The notes below the pieces were generated by a model, which did no database searches, was not told where the DNA came from, and saw only the letters and a list, made by a program, of their open reading frames with translations. 64,000 nucleotides of DNA from the NCBI RefSeq assembly GCF_000373485.1, contig NZ_KB891575.1, forward strand, positions 639,736 through 703,735. Direction: 5' to 3'. The stretch comes from Dasania marina DSM 21967 (lineage in GTDB: Bacteria > Pseudomonadota > Gammaproteobacteria > Pseudomonadales > Dasaniaceae). The translations under genes were made by a program, and so were the position numbers. The number at the start of each line of letters is the position of its first letter. Within the stretch, counting starts at the first letter, position 1. Shown piece after piece: positions 9,747 through 19,299 of the stretch.

Positions 9747-11426
9747 TTAAGCCTTACCGTAGATTTTTTCAGCTAACTCAGCACTGATATAGCCGTTGCG
9801 TATATCTTCTTGCACTAAAGCCGGCGCGCGTTTTTTAGCGTCGCCCCAACCCGCCCCAGTACCGGTAACCAGCCGCACGGTATCGCCCTGCTTAACCGCT
9901 ACCCGGCTACCCTTACTAAACTGCTGTAGTACTTGGCCATCTCTTAATACTTGGGCGTAGTTGCAAGAGCCCACATCGCCGCCGTCTATGCCCCAGGGTG
10001 GCGTTTTGCCGCGACCAAAAAAAGTGGAGATTTCGGCATCGCCCGATATCGCTTTGTAATCTAACACCACGCCTTTGCCGCCGCGGTGCTCACCGGTACC
10101 GGCACCGGCGTCATGATCATTAAAAGCGTATTGCTCTACCCGCACGCCGTAGCGCGCCTCGGTGATTTCTACCGGTATGTTGCGGGTTTCGCCATTGCCT
10201 ACACAAAACTGGCCACTCTCGCCGTCTTTATCCACCCCTGCGCCCCAGCCGCCCAACAAGGGCTGCACTAATAAATAACTATCGCCTTGGCTGTTTTTAC
10301 CCGACATCACCATAGAGCATACCGAACCATACTCACCAGCCTGCAACACGCCGGGCATGGCGGTGCATAGCGCCTTGCGCATCACGTCGGCGGCATACAC
10401 CATGGTTTCAAAATACGACGATACCGGTGCTGGTTTTTGCACCGTACATAGTGTGCCCTCGGGGCATATCACTTCTATGCAACGAAAGCAGCCATCGGTA
10501 GCGGGCACGCCGGGGTCGGCTATACCCATAAAGACTTCCCTAGCCGAAGATACCAACGCCCCCCTGGGCATATTAATACCGCCGGGCACTTGCGGGCTGG
10601 TGCCGGTAAAGTCGACAATAAATTTACTATCGGTAATAGTGACTTTTACTTGTATATGAAAAGGGCCATTGCCCAAGCCATCTTCATCAATAATATCGTC
10701 GGCATAAAATTCACCGCGGGGCAGTTTTTTAAACTGCTCGGCTACCATGGCTTCGCCGTGGTCCAATAATTGGGTAATCGAATTTTGCACCGTGTCTAAG
10801 CTATATTTTTCTATTAAGCTCAGCAGGCGGCGTTCGCCCACTTGCAACGATGCCGAACAGGCCCATAGGTCGCCCAAGGTCATATCGGGCAAACGCACAT
10901 TGGCGCGTATCATTTCTAAGATAGCGTCATTGGCTACGCCCTTAGCAAACACTTTAATACCGGGAAACTGTAAACCCTCTTGGTAAATCTCTGAGGCATC
11001 GGCGCTAAAACTGCCGGGGTCTTTGCCGCCTATTTCGGTCCAGTGGGCTTTGTTGGCGGTCCAGGCAATTAGCTCGCCCTTGTAAAAAACTGGCTTAACC
11101 ATAGAGACATCGGATAAGTGTGTGCCGCCGCCAGAGTAAGGGTCGTTAATAATAAAAACATCGCCCTCATCTATGCTTCTGTTTTCATACTTAGCCAGTA
11201 TGGCTTTTACCGCGCCATCTAAGGTGCCGATAAAGCCTGGTATGCCATTACCTTGAGCGATAAGGCAGCCTGTGGCATCGGTAATGCCTATGCCGTAATC
11301 CAAAGCCTCATAAATAATGGGGCTCATGCTAGAGCGCTTTAGCGCTAAAAACATTTCTTCGCCTATCGCCACCAAGGAGTTTTTAACTATCTCTATGGTA
11401 AAAATATCGTTAGTTGCCTTGTTCAT
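9747..11426 (-). CDS. Hydantoinase B / oxoprolinase-type subunit
   Basis: Predicted B subunit of an ATP-dependent N-methylhydantoinase/5-oxoprolinase-type amidohydrolase. Seen: the HyuB family start DIFTIEIVKNSLVAIGEEMFLALKRSSMSPIIYEALDY, the GDVFIINDPYSGGGTHLSDVSMV segment with conserved Asp and His, and the C-terminal Gly-rich GAGTGEHRGGKGVV and TGTGAGWGD motifs. Length 559 residues is normal for the family. It follows hyuA by 47 bases on the same strand, so they form an operon. HyuA and HyuB normally work together on a cyclic amide; the exact substrate (hydantoin, 5-oxoproline, caprolactam-like) cannot be told from sequence. Confidence 0.9.
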   Translation of the reverse strand: MNKATNDIFTIEIVKNSLVAIGEEMFLALKRSSMSPIIYEALDYGIGITDATGCLIAQGNGIPGFIGTLDGAVKAILAKYENRSIDEGDVFIINDPYSGGGTHLSDVSMVKPVFYKGELIAWTANKAHWTEIGGKDPGSFSADASEIYQEGLQFPGIKVFAKGVANDAILEMIRANVRLPDMTLGDLWACSASLQVGERRLLSLIEKYSLDTVQNSITQLLDHGEAMVAEQFKKLPRGEFYADDIIDEDGLGNGPFHIQVKVTITDSKFIVDFTGTSPQVPGGINMPRGALVSSAREVFMGIADPGVPATDGCFRCIEVICPEGTLCTVQKPAPVSSYFETMVYAADVMRKALCTAMPGVLQAGEYGSVCSMVMSGKNSQGDSYLLVQPLLGGWGAGVDKDGESGQFCVGNGETRNIPVEITEARYGVRVEQYAFNDHDAGAGTGEHRGGKGVVLDYKAISGDAEISTFFGRGKTPPWGIDGGDVGSCNYAQVLRDGQVLQQFSKGSRVAVKQGDTVRLVTGTGAGWGDAKKRAPALVQEDIRNGYISAELAEKIYGKA

Positions 11427-11473
11427 ATCTACACCTACTTACTGAATTCATTTATGGCTGCATCTATCATTGA

Positions 11474-13519
11474 CTATGCATTTACCTGTATGTGTAAGCC
11501 GCCAAACTTATCTAAGGTTACCCGGTTATTGGGTAGCACCACGGTGGTGGTGGTGCTCTCTTCGATAATGGCAGGGCCGGTAATTAACATGCCCGGCAAT
11601 AATTTTTCTCGCTGATAAATTGCTGCTTGATGTACGCCAGCCACATCGTAATCCACTTCACGTTGGCCTACGTAGGCGCTGCTAGCATCTTCACTAGGTG
11701 CCTGCAGCAAGCTTTGTAATTCGGATTTTTCTACCAAGCCATAGGCCACCAAGTGTACGTTAACCACTTCTATGGCTACGTCTAAGCGATAGGTGTAGGC
11801 CTTTTCATGCACTTGGTGAAAGCTTTGAATAATGGCGTTTAAATCTAGCTGGCTATTTTTGTTAAAGGGTACTTTTACAGTGTGCTCTTGGCCTTTATAG
11901 CGGGCATCAATGTAATGCTCAAAGCGTACTTTTTCGGCGCCGAAGTCATCGGCTAAATAATCTTCATAGGCCTGCTGCTCTTGTTGGCCAAAGGCATTCA
12001 GTAAATCGTCTTTGGCGTTTTCACTTAAGGGCAGAATTTGGGTTTGGATATAATCCCGGCGCAGGTCTAGCATTAACATGCCGTAGGCAGAAAACACTCC
12101 AGCATGGGGCGGGATGATAACTTTGGGTATGCTCAATTCGGCCGCTAACTCAACCGCATGCATAGCACCGCCACCACCAAAGGCCATCAGTGAAAAATCA
12201 CGGGGGTCGTAGCCTTTGTTAATTGAAATTAATTTTAGGGCGTTAACCATATTGGCATTGGCAATTTGTAATACGCCTCGGGCAACCGCTTGCGCATCCA
12301 CCCCTAAATGCTCACCCAGCCCAGTAAAAGCTTCGCGCACTGCCTGCATGTCGGGACTAATGTCGCCATTGGCGAAACTTTGCGGGTTAATGCGGCCAGT
12401 CACTAAATTAGCATCGGTGGTGGTAGGCGCACTGCCGCCACGACCATAGGCTACTGGCCCGGGGGTAGAACCTGCACTCTGCGGCCCTACGTGCAAACTG
12501 CCGGCGGCATCTATCCAGGCGATGCTACCGCCGCCATTACCAATTTCGACGATGTCTATTACCGGCGTTTTTATCGGGTAGCCGCTACTTTTGGCGGTTT
12601 TTTCTATTACGTACTCGGTGGTGATGGCGGTTTGGCCCTGATGTATTAGCGAGCACTTAGCGGTAGTACCGCCTATATCCAAGGCCAATACATTATTTTC
12701 GTCGATTAAATTGCCATAGGCAGCGGCACCTAAGATACCGCCCACCGGGCCAGACTCAATTAAGCTGATGGGGTTGGCCTTGGCGGCGGCGGTAGTTGCT
12801 ATGCCGCCATTGGATTGCATAATAAACGGCGCACGGCTAAGGCCGTTTTCGGCCAGCTTGCTTTGCAGGCGATCGAGGTAAGCTTGGGTAGGCGGCAACA
12901 CATAGGCCGATAACACCGTGGTATTGCTGCGCTCATACTCGCGCCACTCCCGTGAAATATGGTGTGAGGCTATAACCGCCACTTCTGGCCACTGCTGTTT
13001 AATGGCGGCGACCACTTGCTGCTCATGGCTGGGGTTGGCATAAGCATGTAAAAAACAAACCGCTATGGCCTCTACGCCCTCTTGCTGATACAGCGCAATA
13101 ATATCGGCTAAGTTCTCTAGATTCACCGGTTCCACTTCGGCACCGCTGTAATCTAGGCGGCCAGCAACTTCACAGCGTAAATAACGCGGCACAAAGGGCT
13201 TGGGTTTTTGGTAGTAGTTGTTAAAAATATCGGGGGTATCGCCGCGGGCAATTTCCAGCACATCGCGAAAGCCCTTAGTGGTAATTAGGCCGGTTTTAAC
13301 ACCTTTGCGCTCGGTTAAGGAGTTGATAACTACGGTAGTGCCGTGGGCAAAGAAATCGATAGTTTCACAATTCAGCTCGGCCTTGGCGGCGGCATTTAAT
13401 ACCCCTTGTTCGAAATTGGGGTATACCGTGTCGCTTTTGATGGTGCGTATGGTCCCCTCTTCTACATACACTAAATCGGTAAAGGTGCCACCAACATCTG
13501 TCGCTACTCTAACTGTCAT
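11474..13519 (-). CDS. Hydantoinase A / oxoprolinase-type subunit
   Basis: Predicted ATP-binding A subunit, partner of the downstream HyuB. Seen: an N-terminal actin-like ATPase start VRVATDVGGTFTDLVYV, the SNTTVLSAYVLPP segment, a second phosphate loop LALDIGGTTAKCSLI, then DIVEIGNGGGSIAWID and LMAFGGGGAMHAVELA. These are diagnostic of the HyuA/HydA family. Length of 681 residues fits. ATG 13519 has GGAGG 5 bases upstream. Enzymes of this family couple ATP hydrolysis to opening of a lactam or hydantoin ring. The upstream neighbours, an MFS carrier and a TonB receptor on the same strand, suggest the substrate is imported. Confidence 0.92.
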   Translation of the reverse strand: MTVRVATDVGGTFTDLVYVEEGTIRTIKSDTVYPNFEQGVLNAAAKAELNCETIDFFAHGTTVVINSLTERKGVKTGLITTKGFRDVLEIARGDTPDIFNNYYQKPKPFVPRYLRCEVAGRLDYSGAEVEPVNLENLADIIALYQQEGVEAIAVCFLHAYANPSHEQQVVAAIKQQWPEVAVIASHHISREWREYERSNTTVLSAYVLPPTQAYLDRLQSKLAENGLSRAPFIMQSNGGIATTAAAKANPISLIESGPVGGILGAAAYGNLIDENNVLALDIGGTTAKCSLIHQGQTAITTEYVIEKTAKSSGYPIKTPVIDIVEIGNGGGSIAWIDAAGSLHVGPQSAGSTPGPVAYGRGGSAPTTTDANLVTGRINPQSFANGDISPDMQAVREAFTGLGEHLGVDAQAVARGVLQIANANMVNALKLISINKGYDPRDFSLMAFGGGGAMHAVELAAELSIPKVIIPPHAGVFSAYGMLMLDLRRDYIQTQILPLSENAKDDLLNAFGQQEQQAYEDYLADDFGAEKVRFEHYIDARYKGQEHTVKVPFNKNSQLDLNAIIQSFHQVHEKAYTYRLDVAIEVVNVHLVAYGLVEKSELQSLLQAPSEDASSAYVGQREVDYDVAGVHQAAIYQREKLLPGMLITGPAIIEESTTTTVVLPNNRVTLDKFGGLHIQVNA

Positions 13520-13783
13520 ACTGCCTCCAGACTCTTTACTACTGCACTAACGAGCTGCGCGGTTAATATCTATGGTTAAATTATCAGTTAATGACCAAAT
13601 ATTGTTTTGAATAACCCTTAGATCAGGAAATATCGAATCAATTTGCCAGCACAATTTGTCGCTATTTTTGGCAAGCGGTTTATTCGTGCATTTTTATTAC
13701 CTTTTCCTCTATTACAGGCAGGTTGTTATCTAAATCGTGCACAAAATAATGCTCTAACAACGACTAAGCTCATAGTTTTATAA

Positions 13784-14962
13784 CTAGCTAATAGAGCGTT
13801 TTGTTAACAACGCTAAAGGCGTCACGGCAATAAAGCACAAGGCCATCGATAAAATAGCCATGGCATTAATACCAAAATAGCCATAATCGCTAACCAATAA
13901 GGAGCCAATAATAGGCCCCAACACAAAACCCAAGCCCACAACAGTTTGCGCCGCGCTAATATATTTTCCGGTTTTATCCGCGTCAGATATCAAAGCAAAT
14001 AATCTTGCCCCTATAACACTCCAGAAAAAATTAAACACTAATAGCGTCACGATAAAGAACATGCCTTTCTGTATATCGTTAAATAGCCATAAACAGGCGA
14101 TTAAAATAAGCGAAGAGACGAATAACAAACTGTGCCTAGCGCCCCACTTGCCCAGCAATGCAAAGAATACTGCGCCACTTAAACCACCTAGCAAAGCAAT
14201 AGATAAAGCTTTGGACACATAAGCTAGCGTGAGCCCGCTATCTGTGGCCATAAATGATAAATAGGCCCACACACCGCCTATGCAAACATAAAATAATAAC
14301 AAGCCCAGTAAAGCCAAAATAATATAACGCGCAGCGACTGGCGCAGATGGTGTTATAGACGGTTCCCCTACCCCTTCGTTCTCGGCTGCAGCCCGAGGTA
14401 ATTTTTTGATAAACAACAAAGGCAAAGCATAAAATGCGGCCATCAATAAAAATACACCCGATAGCTGCCACGACTCATAAGCCAAAGGCACAATTAATAA
14501 ACCCACCGCTTGCACGGCGACGATAACCGCGGTGTAAATGCCAAACCAGCGATTGGTGTTAGCCGTCATGCCCACCGCACTCACCCCCACCGCTACTAGC
14601 AAACCTTCGCCTATACCGGTGATAACGCGAATTAAGCACAGCAAGGTAAAATCTTGCACCACCGCTGATAACAAATTACCGGCTACGGTAATCACCACAC
14701 CCGCCAAGCTAACGGTGTGAAAATTTAACTTTTTTACCCACAGCGAAAATAACAAAGTGGCTAACGCCAAGCCACAGGCATCGGTAGCCGCAAACAAGCC
14801 CACCTGCCTCTCGCTTAAGCCTAGGGTTGCTGCTGCCACTTCTAAATAAATAGGTAGGAATAATAAAACCGCATAGCCTATAGGCGCGGTGATAATGCCG
14901 CTGATGCCGTAGCTCATGTCATAGTTCTTATCATTGTTTTGCAAGCTTGTGGTATTAACCAT
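13784..14962 (-). CDS. MFS transporter
   Basis: Inner-membrane major-facilitator carrier, 392 residues with about 12 hydrophobic segments. Seen: an N-terminal half with LFAATDACGLALATLLFSLWVKK in the position of the loop 2-3 motif, ITGIGEGLLVAVG in helix 4, and a C-terminal half with LGFVLGPIIGSLL. Substrate motifs are not recognisable. The start ATG has AGGAGAG upstream. It sits between the TonB-dependent receptor and the hydantoinase subunits, all minus strand, so it probably moves their substrate across the inner membrane (inference). Confidence 0.88.
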   Translation of the reverse strand: MVNTTSLQNNDKNYDMSYGISGIITAPIGYAVLLFLPIYLEVAAATLGLSERQVGLFAATDACGLALATLLFSLWVKKLNFHTVSLAGVVITVAGNLLSAVVQDFTLLCLIRVITGIGEGLLVAVGVSAVGMTANTNRWFGIYTAVIVAVQAVGLLIVPLAYESWQLSGVFLLMAAFYALPLLFIKKLPRAAAENEGVGEPSITPSAPVAARYIILALLGLLLFYVCIGGVWAYLSFMATDSGLTLAYVSKALSIALLGGLSGAVFFALLGKWGARHSLLFVSSLILIACLWLFNDIQKGMFFIVTLLVFNFFWSVIGARLFALISDADKTGKYISAAQTVVGLGFVLGPIIGSLLVSDYGYFGINAMAILSMALCFIAVTPLALLTKRSIS

Positions 14963-15033
14963 GCCTTATGCTCTCCTGATTCATTTTCTTATTACTCATC
15001 ACTAGGATAACCGCATAGAAAAAAGCTTGATAC

Positions 15034-15068
15034 AAAAAAGCCCTGCATTGTCACAACAAATACAGGGC
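15034..15068 (-). terminator. Rho-independent terminator after the TonB-receptor gene
   Basis: On the minus strand GCCCTG and CAGGGC close a hairpin whose inner arms TGT/ACA also pair, and six Ts follow. It lies 20 bases beyond the stop of the TonB-dependent receptor gene, so the receptor is probably transcribed separately from the MFS-hyuAB genes or with only partial read-through. Confidence 0.75.
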
Positions 15069-15088
15069 CAAGGGGAATTTACCTTAGA

Positions 15089-17239
15089 TTAAAAGTCATA
15101 AGAAGCTTGTACGCCTATTTGGCGAGGCTGGTTACGCATTCTAATTAAAGGGTTATAGCTATACACCGTTTCTGGGGCATCCTCATCGCTAAGATTATTA
15201 GCGAATAATAGCAGTGACCAAGTATCCGTTTCTAAACCTAAACTCGCATTAAAAAAGGTATGGGTATCTGACTCGCCAGTATCATCATTAAAAATATCAT
15301 AGCTTAGCGGCCCTAAAGTGTTAAAGGCTAAGCGCGCTTTGAAGTCCATGTTGTTGTCAACCGGCTTAAGATAGCTAATAGCACCATTGAGATTAAAATC
15401 AGCAACATAAGGCATGGTATCGCCTTCGCTTAGGGCCAAGTCTTTACCGGTTAATATATCGGTACCGGTGTTTTTAACAATCTCATTGTCTATATAGCCA
15501 GCACCCAACGACAGCTGGATAGTTTCGCTGGCTTTGGCGGTAATTTCTATTTCCAAACCTTTAATTTCAACTTCATCTACGTTCAAGTTTTCTAAGGTTA
15601 AGGTGTTACCGTTAAAACGGGTGAACTGTGCGTCTTGCTGCTCTATGTAAAACGCGGCCATGTTAAGCAACAGGCGGCCATCCATCCAGGTAGTTTTTGC
15701 GCCAATTTCAAAGGTATCTGAAATTTCTTCGTCGTAGTCGCGTACCACGAAAGGTGAATACTCGTTAAAGCCGCCTGACCTAAAGCCTTTTGAATAGGTT
15801 GCTGATAACAAAGCATCATCACTGGCCTGCCATGCTATAGACGCTTTTGGCTGTATTTCGCTATAGGTTTCTTTAGCTTTTGACAGCTGTGGCGCGCGCT
15901 CATCGTAAGCCTCACGCGTTTCTGAGTCGTAACGCAAAGCAAATGTAAAATCTATAACATCGCTTACAGCATAATTAGTTTGGCCAAATACAGCGTAGGC
16001 TTCGGTGTCTTGCACGGTGCGCTCACCGGCAAATACCAAGCTGGGGTCTACCGGCGTGTTATGGGTGACGCGCTCGGTGGGTTGCAGGTCAAAAATAGTA
16101 TCAAACTCTACGGTTCTATCACGAGTTTCATAAAACACACCTAACGACCAATCTAAAGGGCCATCGCTATAAGAGGTATAACGGCTTTCTATATTAATAG
16201 AGTCTTCGTTTATAGGGTTAGACTGCATACTAGGAAAGAAAAAGTTTTCGGCTGAGGCATCGGCATGGCCAAAGTCGGCATCCGAGAAAAAGGTAATATC
16301 GGCATCATTCCACCCGGCAATAAAGGTAAAATCACCGCCATCCATTTCGTAATCATATTTAGCCGATAACGTTTGTAATGTTGACTCATCCCTACCCACT
16401 ACATTGGGTTGGGCTTCTATATCAAAATTTTCTAAATCATCTTTTTCTATAGAGGCTAAATAATTACTGCCTTGTACTACATCCGAATAGCGGCCATTCA
16501 AGGTTAAGCTAGACACATCAGACATATTAAATTTCAACATACCCTGAAAACCGTAGGCGCCGTTGATATAGTCCACCTCTTCACCGAGATAGTCATTATC
16601 GATTAGGCCGTCAAAATCGCGGTAGTTACCCGACACACGAAAATATACTTTATCTTCAACTAGCGGACCGCTTAACGATCCCGATATTTTCTTGTCATTA
16701 CCTTCGGCATACGAGGCTTGCACCCTACCCTCTAACTCATCAGATGGCTGCTTGGTGACTATATTAACCGCCCCGCCTATAGCATTTTTACCGTATAAAG
16801 CGCCCTGTGGCCCGCGTAAAACTTCTATGCTTTCTATCTCTTGTAGGCCCTGGTTAATAAACTCAAGGTTGGGTACGGTCACACCATCAACCACAAAGGC
16901 CAAAGGCGCTTCACCCACCTGCGGGGTAATTAAGCCGCGTATGGTGACAAAATTTAAGCCCGAGCGAAAACTGGTAGCAACCGTAAGGTTGGGGGTTAGC
17001 GCAGAAAAATCTTTAATGGTGGTAATGCGGGCATCGCGTATTTGCGCCTCATTAAACACGGTAACTGAATCGGGTATGTCTTGTAAGTTTTCAGCACGCT
17101 TACGGGCACTGACTATCATCTCTTCTAATATCAGGTTGTTACTGCTAACACTTTGCGCCTGCGCACTAGTTGTGCAATTAATCACAACAGCAGCAGCTAA
17201 AGCTAGCGGTATTGGCCTAAGTCTGGGGGATACTTTCAT
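15089..17239 (-). CDS. TonB-dependent outer-membrane receptor
   Basis: Outer-membrane gated channel driven by TonB, 716 residues. Seen: a signal peptide ending near TTSAQA, a TonB-box-like LEEMIVSARK, a plug domain with LQDIPDSVTVFNE, TIRGLI and VLRGPQGALYGKNAIGGAVNIVTKQP, and a barrel that ends in the aromatic residue Phe (VQASYDF). The pattern and length resemble the receptors of marine bacteria that take up non-siderophore compounds. The ATG has AGAGGAAC upstream. Its position beside an MFS carrier and hydantoinase genes suggests import of an organic nitrogen compound; I cannot name it. Confidence 0.93.
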   Translation of the reverse strand: MKVSPRLRPIPLALAAAVVINCTTSAQAQSVSSNNLILEEMIVSARKRAENLQDIPDSVTVFNEAQIRDARITTIKDFSALTPNLTVATSFRSGLNFVTIRGLITPQVGEAPLAFVVDGVTVPNLEFINQGLQEIESIEVLRGPQGALYGKNAIGGAVNIVTKQPSDELEGRVQASYAEGNDKKISGSLSGPLVEDKVYFRVSGNYRDFDGLIDNDYLGEEVDYINGAYGFQGMLKFNMSDVSSLTLNGRYSDVVQGSNYLASIEKDDLENFDIEAQPNVVGRDESTLQTLSAKYDYEMDGGDFTFIAGWNDADITFFSDADFGHADASAENFFFPSMQSNPINEDSINIESRYTSYSDGPLDWSLGVFYETRDRTVEFDTIFDLQPTERVTHNTPVDPSLVFAGERTVQDTEAYAVFGQTNYAVSDVIDFTFALRYDSETREAYDERAPQLSKAKETYSEIQPKASIAWQASDDALLSATYSKGFRSGGFNEYSPFVVRDYDEEISDTFEIGAKTTWMDGRLLLNMAAFYIEQQDAQFTRFNGNTLTLENLNVDEVEIKGLEIEITAKASETIQLSLGAGYIDNEIVKNTGTDILTGKDLALSEGDTMPYVADFNLNGAISYLKPVDNNMDFKARLAFNTLGPLSYDIFNDDTGESDTHTFFNASLGLETDTWSLLLFANNLSDEDAPETVYSYNPLIRMRNQPRQIGVQASYDF

Positions 17240-17460
17240 GGTTCGTTCCTCTGGTTATTATGTTTAAACAATTATTGCCCGCAGGTTTAGGGCCTGCCCT
17301 ACAACAACTTTCGCTGTGGTTATAGCCTACCCCCAAGGCTTAAAAAAACCGCTGCTATTTACCCCCTAACAACCGCAATATATTTTGTATTAGCCTACGA
17401 ATATGAAAATAGTGTAGCGAACACCCCGCCCTACTCCATTACGTTTTAATCAGCCAAAAA

Positions 17461-17488
17461 AAAACGGCCTGCTAAGAGGCCGTTTTTT
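17461..17488 (-). terminator. Rho-independent terminator, PEP-CTERM gene
   Basis: AACGGCCT and AGGCCGTT pair over a 6-base loop, with A-runs on one side and T-runs on the other, so it can work in both directions. On the minus strand it lies about 50 bases past the stop of the PEP-CTERM gene. Confidence 0.85.
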
Positions 17489-17540
17489 ACTAATTATTTT
17501 TTGCTAAGCTTTTTACTTAGCACTGCTTACTCGTGTTGTT

Positions 17541-18014
17541 TTATTTCTGGCTGCGACGAGCAACGCCCAAGCCAATTAAGCCTATGGCTAATAAAATAAT
17601 AGAGCCTGGCTCGGGTACGGTAATATTAATATCGGCACCACAACCATTGAAGGTAGTACAAGAAGAGCCTCGGTCATCCCATGTAATAAAGGCAGTTGCA
17701 GAGGCCCAAGACCAAGAATCCGCATTGGGCAGCCACACTTGATTAACTAAATCGATATCACCTATATCAAATAAGCTACTTAAGCTAATGCTCAAAGTAC
17801 CTGCAGAAGAAGTTCCCCCTGCAGAAAACGCTGTTAGCTCATCAAAGCGTAAAAAACCATCGGCATCGGCATCAACACCACTTAACGTACCGGTGTAGCT
17901 GCGATCACCGCCCCAACCAAAGCCAAACTCTGCCTGTATCAGGCCAGCAAAAGCATTGGGTGCTGCAGCGCTAATTATTACTGCGACAAGCAAAGCTTTT
18001 AAATAATTGTTCAT
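17541..18014 (-). CDS. PEP-CTERM sorted exported protein with an EF-hand-like loop
   Basis: Small secreted protein of 157 residues. Seen: an N-terminal signal peptide (ALLVAVIISAAAPNAFA) and a C-terminal sorting tail made of VPEPGS, a hydrophobic helix and a basic end RRSQK. That tail is the PEP-CTERM signal cut by exosortase, which links such proteins to exopolysaccharide or biofilm matrix. At about residues 50-61 a DADADGFLRFDE segment matches the 12-residue EF-hand calcium loop (Asp at 1, 3 and 5, Gly at 6, Glu at 12). Two Cys near TTFNGC may form a disulfide. GGAG precedes the ATG. The body is otherwise unrecognised. No exosortase gene is in the window. Confidence 0.85.
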   Translation of the reverse strand: MNNYLKALLVAVIISAAAPNAFAGLIQAEFGFGWGGDRSYTGTLSGVDADADGFLRFDELTAFSAGGTSSAGTLSISLSSLFDIGDIDLVNQVWLPNADSWSWASATAFITWDDRGSSCTTFNGCGADINITVPEPGSIILLAIGLIGLGVARRSQK

Positions 18015-18225
18015 CTATAACTCCAAAATTACGACAACGGCTACTGCGTTTCTACAGTTATATATACACTAATCAAGCCAATCTTAATAAATAGTTTAAA
18101 ATCAATAGTTTAAGTTTGTTTTTTGGATATACAAATCAGTGAAATGTAAATTTAACCGACAGGGTAAATCGTTATCTATACGCAAGGGTTATAACTAACT
18201 GAATAACTTAGGGGAAATGTTCTAA

Positions 18226-19221
18226 CTACTGCACGCAGCTAATAAAGCTGGCGGCGAACTCGGCCATAAAGCGGTAATAGCCATTGGCCTCGGCTTTTAT
18301 ATGGCTGGCCATGGGGTCTAAGGGCTGCTGTTTAATAGCCAAACCTTGGGTGAGGGTGGCTAATAACGCCGGTTGGTATTGCGGCTCTTTAAAAACACAG
18401 GCGATGCCGCCTTGCTTGAGTTGCTCGCTTAGGGCCCAAAGGTGCTTGGCCCCGGGCTTTTTGTCGGGGCTAAGGCTTAGCACCGCTGCATGGCGCTGGC
18501 CATAGTGGCGCTCGAAATGGCCATAGCCATCGTGCAGCACCATATAAGGTTTAGGCTGTAGCGCCTTAAACTGCTGTTGCAGCTGTGCATCCAGCGCTGC
18601 CAATTGGGCGCTAAAGCGTTGCAGGTTTTGCTCAAAAGTAAGGCGCTGGGCGGGCAGTAGGGTGGTTAGGCGCTGGGCTATTTGCCGGGCTATGTGCTGG
18701 GCTTGTACTGGGCTTAGCCATATATGTGGGTCTTGGCCGTGATGCTGGTGCTCACTATGGCCGTGCTCGTCTTGATCTGGTTCTATATCTGCTCCTGTAT
18801 CTAGCTCTGATTCATTAAGCAGGGTTAACACCCGCGGCGAGGGCAGTAACGATAAGGGCTTGGCTAAAAAGCGCTCCATGCTGGGGCCTACCCATATCAC
18901 CAACTCAGCATTGGCCAAAAGCTGGCGATCGGAAGGCTTTAACTGGTATAGGTGAGGGGATACATTAGGGGCTAGCAATAACTCAACTTCGGCCGTATCA
19001 CCGGCAATCGCCAGCGCAATCAGCTGTATAGGCTTGATAGAGGCTAATAACTTGGGCTTAGCGTCGGCAGTAACATCGGCATCGGCCTGCGACAACAACG
19101 GCGCCATTAACAACACGCCAGCCAATAACAGGCGTAGCGCTAAACGTAGCGGGGGCAAGGCATGGGCAATAGTTGTTAACACGGTGTGTGGGCTCAATAG
19201 GGTGGTAATAACGCTAGTCAT
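18226..19221 (-). CDS. znuA: Zinc ABC transporter, periplasmic binding protein
   Basis: Captures zinc in the periplasm for the ZnuBC importer. Seen: an N-terminal signal peptide (LRLLLAGVLLMAPLLSQADA), the cluster A-I metal-binding fold beginning LLASIKPIQLIALAI, a metal His in VSPHLYQLKPSDRQLL, a His-rich loop (DEHGHSEHQHHGQDPH) followed by IWLSPVQAQ, and a further His in VLHDGYGHFERHYG. The His-rich loop is typical of zinc-specific members. ATG 19221 is preferred because the earlier GTG 19263 would put the start almost against the Zur box; neither has a strong ribosome site. It is divergent from zur-znuCB. Confidence 0.92.
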   Translation of the reverse strand: MTSVITTLLSPHTVLTTIAHALPPLRLALRLLLAGVLLMAPLLSQADADVTADAKPKLLASIKPIQLIALAIAGDTAEVELLLAPNVSPHLYQLKPSDRQLLANAELVIWVGPSMERFLAKPLSLLPSPRVLTLLNESELDTGADIEPDQDEHGHSEHQHHGQDPHIWLSPVQAQHIARQIAQRLTTLLPAQRLTFEQNLQRFSAQLAALDAQLQQQFKALQPKPYMVLHDGYGHFERHYGQRHAAVLSLSPDKKPGAKHLWALSEQLKQGGIACVFKEPQYQPALLATLTQGLAIKQQPLDPMASHIKAEANGYYRFMAEFAASFISCVQ

Positions 19222-19271
19222 AACGTCAATATCATTTTCATTAATAACAACGGGCGCTATCACCCCGAAAA

Positions 19272-19294
19272 GAAACGTTATACTATAACATTTC
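19272..19294. promoter_or_regulatory. Zur box between znuA and zur-znuCB
   Basis: A 23-base inverted repeat: GAAACGTTATA, a central C, then TATAACATTTC. The arms match at 10 of 11 positions and fit the gammaproteobacterial Zur operator GAAATGTTATA-N-TATAACATTTC. It is the only such site in the short divergent gap and should repress both transcription units when zinc is sufficient. Confidence 0.92.
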
Positions 19295-19299
19295 TTTTA

